Shown one piece after another: positions 59,930-64,000 of a stretch of 64,000 bases of DNA (position 1 is the first letter of the stretch; the number at the start of each line of letters is the position of its first letter). Source of the DNA: Monosporascus cannonballus. Its lineage: Eukaryota; Ascomycota; Sordariomycetes; Xylariales. The position numbers and the translations under genes are program-made. The stretch is taken from contig QJNS01000311.1 in assembly GCA_004154925.1 (NCBI GenBank), positions 17,414 to 81,413 on the forward strand, written 5' to 3'. The notes under the pieces are model-generated. The model worked only from the letters and a program-made list of their open reading frames with translations, was not told where the DNA came from and did no database searches.

Positions 59930-60440
59930 ACAGATCCGTTCTCAGTCCCCGACTTGTCTTTTTAACTGATGAATCCACCAATGGAAACGACCGCATTGGC
60001 GGTGCAGGCGTCACATGAAAGCGCTTGCTGGAAGGCCCATTAACATGGACTGACGCACAGATCGCAAAGGGAGGTATCAATTTTGCTCGCGACGCAGAAT
60101 CAGCGGCTATAGCCTCAGATTTAAAGCTTGGCTTCCCAGATATGCTGATACACCGCCTAAGCTCGCAGTCAGACGCGAAAGACAGAACCTCCGTGGCGTA
60201 TACGTTATTACTGATTCCATGGAGTGCCTTGGCGACCTTTGGAGGTATCCGTACAGTGCCCCTGAGTCCCTGACGAACGTCAGAAGTGCTCCGGGCTCCC
60301 ATTATCCCTCCTTCACCGACCTGGTCTCCTAGATGGATTGCCTCGTCCGCCGTGGAGTCCGGGTGTAATTCCACTGGGTAAGAGGATACTGGGGAGTCGA
60401 GGGAGACCTCCGCGCGGATAAACTGGCAACCTGTCACACT
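59930..60440 (+). pseudogene. LINE RNase H remnant
   Basis: VFLTDESTNGNDRIGGAGV (first catalytic Asp) near 59950-60010, ARDAESAAIASDLKL (Glu) near 60090, VYVITDSMECLGDLWR (Asp) at about 60199-60245, and FHWVRGYWGVEGDLRADKLA (last motif) at about 60370-60430. The pieces lie in different frames with stops between, so it is inactive. It continues into the repeat at 60434-60601. It is not obviously the same LINE subfamily as at 40345. The opposed minus frame 59787-60557 is its shadow. Confidence 0.75.
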
Positions 60441-60601
60441 TACTAAGGAGCAGATACACAGCTCTTGAGGGTATATTGACTTGTAGGAAGCTAGGAAGCG
60501 GTGACCCCACTTGGTGTGGGTGATCCACTGATATAGGGCTTCGGAAAGGAACAACAATCACCCGAAGACCCCAGCTAGGGGTGCCCTTTTCCATGACAGA
60601 T
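60434..60601 (+). repeat. LINE tail repeat, copy 2
   Basis: Directly downstream of the RNase H end. Pairs with 59371-59538. Confidence 0.6.
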
Positions 60602-62724
60602 CAGCATTTCCGAAGCGAAAGGATATGATATTGCTCCATTCGACGCTCTGTCTGTCAGTCGCACCCCTCCCCCCGTTCGCCATTTCGTGATACGGATTCC
60701 TTGTCTTTGTGGTGGTGACAGGAGACTTCTCAAGACAACGTTACGTGAGGCGGCGTTCAAGCAATATGACGGCAGAGCTCCAGCGCCGAGCCCTCAGAGG
60801 TACGATCGCTGCCAGATATTGAGCTCATGCATTTCGAAGCACTCGCGGAGACATGTCGAGTAAGAAGTCCCTACATGGGGTCGCGGAACTCTGTAGGCTG
60901 TGGCCACCAGTTAGATTGTTGTACAGAAAGTCAATACTTGGTGTACTTACGTGCTGCCTAGCAGGGTTGTGGTATGATTCGGCACCTCTGCGGAAGAAGG
61001 ACAGAGGGCATAGACTCGCTCAAGAGCGGCGAAAGATAGACGTCCGGCAGGAGGTGTGGTAATAAAGAGTGCCATGGGACGGCACGAGCAATGCCGTGAG
61101 GCAGAAGAACCGAAGCCATAAGGCAAAGAAATGAGAAGCCGAGAGGCAAGATGTACGTATCACGAGCCAACCGTGCAGCCGACAATAGCCTTTTGGGGGA
61201 GCACATACCGAGCAAGTAGCAAGCAGCAAGCAGCGCTATGATTATTATGACAGCAACAGCACTGACAACAACACTGACAACAGCAACTGCTGACCTGAGC
61301 AGTATAGAACGCGTAGATGCCGGACGCCGCACGTGTAAGTTCTGAGGGCATGTAACGCTCAAAGCTAGGGTGACCGAGAAGCGTTTGGAAGTTGATGAAA
61401 TAGGACTCGTTTTTGCTAGTGGAATGAGATGGCTGGAAGATGTGGTGGAATGGGAGAGTTGCGTACAACAAGCCGCAAGGAAAGAGAGCACAGAAATGTT
61501 CCGGCAAGATCGGTACCGAAAGACATTCTACGGACGAGGAACTGTCAGTATGGGCAACGCAAAATCCGTTGACAGATATCAACTTACATCGGGTAGACTT
61601 GAGTTGTCACGAATTATAGCCCCGTTGCGGGAATGATCATCCATAAGAGATGAAGGAATATGAATAGGACGCCGCGAAGGAGCCTGGTGCCGATGACAGG
61701 TGCATGAAGTTCGATATTGGTTTTCTGTGGATAATGCCGTCAACAGGCAGTGAGTCAAAGACAATAGATGGACTCGGTTGAGAAAGTGATGGGTGTCGAC
61801 GGAGGTGGCGACGTGTTGGACATATATCGGATGCGCGCCGAACGACTTGACGCCCTTGTGTATATGCTGGAAGGTTGAGGGGGTATAATTATTACGCAGA
61901 GATACAACACAGGAGACTCTGTGACGGTGGTGTCAGGCGATGCCGTGGTGAGCCATGATAGATGGCGAGAAGCAGAAATCCATGTAACGTGAAGACGAGC
62001 GGGAAAGCATTTCGGCCAATATTTCACGCCACAAGACAGGTGACATCAACCCACCTGCCCGAGACGGGCGAAGAAGCTGGCTGTCAAGCGCGGCTCTGGT
62101 GGGAAATGTGTATCCCAATTTAATAATTTACCTCGCCTTCCAGCTGCCTCAGCAAGATGGTTGCAGTACCGGAGCGCAAGGCAGTTACAGTACTCGAGCG
62201 CGCGGCAATTCGCAGTACTAGAGCGTAATTACCTAAGAAACGGGTAGGCCGGGTATAGGGCCACTCCTTCTACATGCCGGCATGTATGCCGTCAGGATTT
62301 TCTAATCCTGTCTTGGCCAGACTAATTATCTCCCAAACTGTATACGCCGTTAATTCATAACATGGTCCGTCAGCCTGCTTAGTAATGAAGGCTCGCAGGA
62401 TATTGATAGAACCGTATATAAGACTGCCATAAAGTATTTGACGTATAACTGGGTCGGCGGAGATAAGGGACGCTGAAGAAAGCGAAGGATCTTTCTTGGC
62501 GCAGATGGATTCACCAGCGGGACGCTGGGCGTCATCGCTCTCTGAAGATCTGCAGCAGCACGATGGCCGTTCTTGGGCATCTCAAATCATAGGTATGTCT
62601 TTAAGTTGCGTAGCTTCCCAGCGCCAAAGGGCACATTCACCCAAGCTGCCCGACTAGTTAGTCAACATACATTCTAATCCCCCATTATCCCGGACACGAC
62701 ACCGTCCTCGAAGTATTAACCACC
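60602..62724. other. intergenic region, no supportable gene
   Basis: GC-normal. Frames on both strands lack domains; the minus frame 60958-61491 is low-complexity Leu/Val/Ser. A CAACA/CAGCAA-type simple repeat lies at 61250-61295, and a run of GCAGTAC(C/T)(G/A)GAGCG repeats at about 62164-62224 (three units). Confidence 0.45.
62164..62226 (+). repeat. short tandem repeat (GCAGTACYRGAGCG-like, three units)
   Basis: GCAGTACCGGAGCGCAAGGC, then ACAGTACTCGAGCGCGCGGC, then GCAGTACTAGAGCG, spaced about 25 bp. Imperfect. Confidence 0.55.
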
Positions 62725-63850
62725 ATGGACGGCAAATCCACGACGACCACGCTGCTGGCGGCCTTAGCCGTCAGTGCAGCGGCGCAAAGCCGAGATACAG
62801 AAGTCTATCAACCGATAACACGCATTGGGCACTCTAACCCGCATGACTGGAACACGACGGCGTGAGAGCTCTTCGAAGTGGGCAACGCGAACCCTAACAC
62901 AACGCGGTCTATTGAGTTCAAGCTATTTGAGTAGTTCGGGCGGGACCGTGCGATTGGACAGAGGCTTGGACGTGGCGTGAGTTGCTTTTTGATTCCCGCG
63001 ACCCATATGCTCCCCCGCCCGCGAGAAAGTGCTGATAGAACAAAGGGGTCAACATTTTCTGATATCGCGGTCCCTAACGCCCGGCCGCAGTACTCTGAGC
63101 TGGGCCCGCCACAGGAGCCCCATGTTGTTAATACGGCCTACGACTTCACCTAGCGAGGGGGCGGGAATATGTCCTCGGCCCTAGGCGGTTCGACACGCCG
63201 CGTCTGCGTCTCCGTGCTGGTCGTACGTCGAAACCTTAGAGTTTCCGATCCTGTAGTATGGCTAGCCTATGATGTGCAGATCAAGTCCTTCCCGCCGAAC
63301 GTAACAAACCAGGACACCGACGGCAATACTCGCAGCATTAACTGCGCGCCGGTGCTCGGTGAAGAATGCGTGGAGGCCATCTCACGGACGGTTCCAACCG
63401 AGTTAGGGGTGATGCATGCAGGGGCCCACGCAAGGCCTGGACGCAACTACCTGAGTGCACGGGAACGCTTGGTTATGCACACAGGTACGACATTACGGGC
63501 GGCGGTGGTATATATACAGCAAACATTAACAGCGGAAACGCTACCGCGACCTACACGAGCCCCATCAACGGGACAGAGATGCCAAACCCGAACCGCATGA
63601 GCGGCGAGGGTTTTTTTTTTTTTCTTTTTAGCGCAGACCAGCGGGGCGTTCAACAGTGCCCAACACAATGGTGTACTACGAGGTCACGAACTGTCTGCGG
63701 GTCATGATGATCAACGCCATGATTCCCATAACCAACAGGGCGATTGGTAGGCCCATCCTGGCCTGTATGCGTGTCAACGCCACGGGATTGCCGGAGGACG
63801 AAGAAGGGGCAAGTCGTGCCGTAAAAGTCAGTCTTAAGGTAACTTACATA
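62725..63850 (+). pseudogene. broken gene for a secreted or membrane-anchored fungal protein
   Basis: The ATG at 62725 opens a signal peptide (MDGKSTTTTLLAALAVSAAA, cleavage probably after AQS). The frame then meets TGA at 62863 and TAG at 62932, both where Trp would fit (TA-W-ELFEV; LFE-W-FG). A GT-AG intron from about 62977 to 63089 leads to YSELGPPQEPHVVNTAYDFT and a third stop (63151). A second intron (about 63223-63279) joins to IKSFPPNVTNQDTDG and NCAPVLGEECVEAI. A frame change gives YDITGGGGIYTANINSGNAT and NGTEMPNPNRMSGEGFF, a 12-base T run (63611-63622) shifts frame again, and VYYEVTNCLRVMMINAMIPI follows. It reads as one conserved extracellular protein with N-glycosylation sites (NTT, NVT, NAT, NGT). 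Family not named. Trp-to-stop changes fit RIP spreading from nearby repeats. Confidence 0.6.
63611..63622 (+). repeat. poly-T run inside the pseudogene
   Basis: Twelve T followed by CTTTTT in what was a GEGFFLF-like coding stretch. Slippage here explains the frame change. Confidence 0.7.
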
Positions 63851-64000
63851 GCAATGCTCACAGTTGTGCCCAGTTTAGCATATTTAATGTAAACCACATA
63901 TATTTCAGGTCCCACGCTATATTTCGCCGCATCCGATTCAGTTGTTAGCCTTTGAGGATTTTGCTCATGATATAACTCAGCATTGTGCGTCCCTCTTCTG
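63851..64000. other. window edge, no gene called
   Basis: May hold a further exon of the pseudogene or its 3' end (TTTCAG at 63902-63907 is a possible acceptor). Too short to decide. Confidence 0.3.

Noticed and set aside
59787..60557. 256-codon minus-strand frame
   Set aside because: Antisense shadow of the LINE RNase H remnant, whose catalytic motifs are all on the plus strand.
60958..61491. 177-codon minus-strand frame with hydrophobic Val/Ile run
   Set aside because: Low-complexity (partly from the CAACA/CAGCAA simple repeat at 61250-61295), no domain, overlapped by frames on both strands.
63366..63707. 113-codon and 143-codon plus frames as two separate genes
   Set aside because: They are overlapping frames of one broken gene. 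Conserved-looking segments alternate between frames across a poly-T run.
1..64000. CRISPR arrays, bacterial operons, rRNA genes
   Set aside because: No regularly spaced repeats, no ribosome-binding-site-led gene clusters and no rRNA-like sequence. The introns and RIP pattern are fungal.

Overview
The window looks like nuclear DNA of a filamentous ascomycete (Pezizomycotina). Short GT-AG introns of 50-60 nt split a fungal sugar-porter gene. An intact F-box gene of the usual fungal kind follows. GC-normal gene islands alternate with long, extremely AT-rich blocks. Those blocks carry the mark of repeat-induced point mutation (RIP): CpA and TpG are depleted, TpA is in excess, Trp codons have become stops, and CpG is largely kept in the younger copies. 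I cannot name the species.

Layout. 1-3,001: a CpG-dense RIP-mutated stub, then a GC-normal stretch with gene relics, including a broken membrane-protein gene on the minus strand. 3,002-39,239: a nested stack of mutated Ty3/gypsy-type LTR retrotransposons (chromoviruses), resolved from target-site duplications (TSDs). Element A (3007-17474, +, TSD ATTAC) contains element B (3762-11383, -, TSD ATAGG/ATAGA). B contains two solo LTRs (4218-4423 and 9193-9604). To the right, an old reverse element E (left LTR from 17510) was split by element C (17898-31570, +). C was hit by a 408-bp TRIM-like mini-retrotransposon (25563-25970, TSD CATTC), and element D (18778-25558, +, TSD ATTCT) then landed one base inside that TRIM. 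C also carries a 207-bp solo LTR and a 126-bp tRNA-like insert, and another solo LTR sits at its right edge. Further right, E abuts a truncated forward element F, with a Fot1/pogo-like DNA transposon (34038-35887) at the junction.

39,240-40,105: the right end of a DNA transposon with hAT-like termini, interrupted by a young solo LTR. 40,106-47,288: a gene island with two decayed LINE RNase H remnants and an intact six-exon MFS sugar/polyol transporter gene (43854-46000). 47,289-55,758: an 8.47-kb AT-rich element with 8-bp TSDs (CCCGGATT), short terminal inverted repeats and palindromic GGGTACCC/CCCATGGG subterminal motifs. 55,759-64,000: a second gene island with an intact 594-codon F-box gene (57430-59214), more LINE remnants and a pseudogene for a secreted or membrane-anchored protein (62725-63850).

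Only two genes look functional. They are not an operon and I see no pathway linking them. The main interest is transposon biology: a dated insertion series, LTR families that share a 3' half but have different 5' (U3) halves, a self-priming signature in the chromoviruses, a TRIM with a half-tRNA primer site, and short un-mutated tRNA-like inserts with TSDs.
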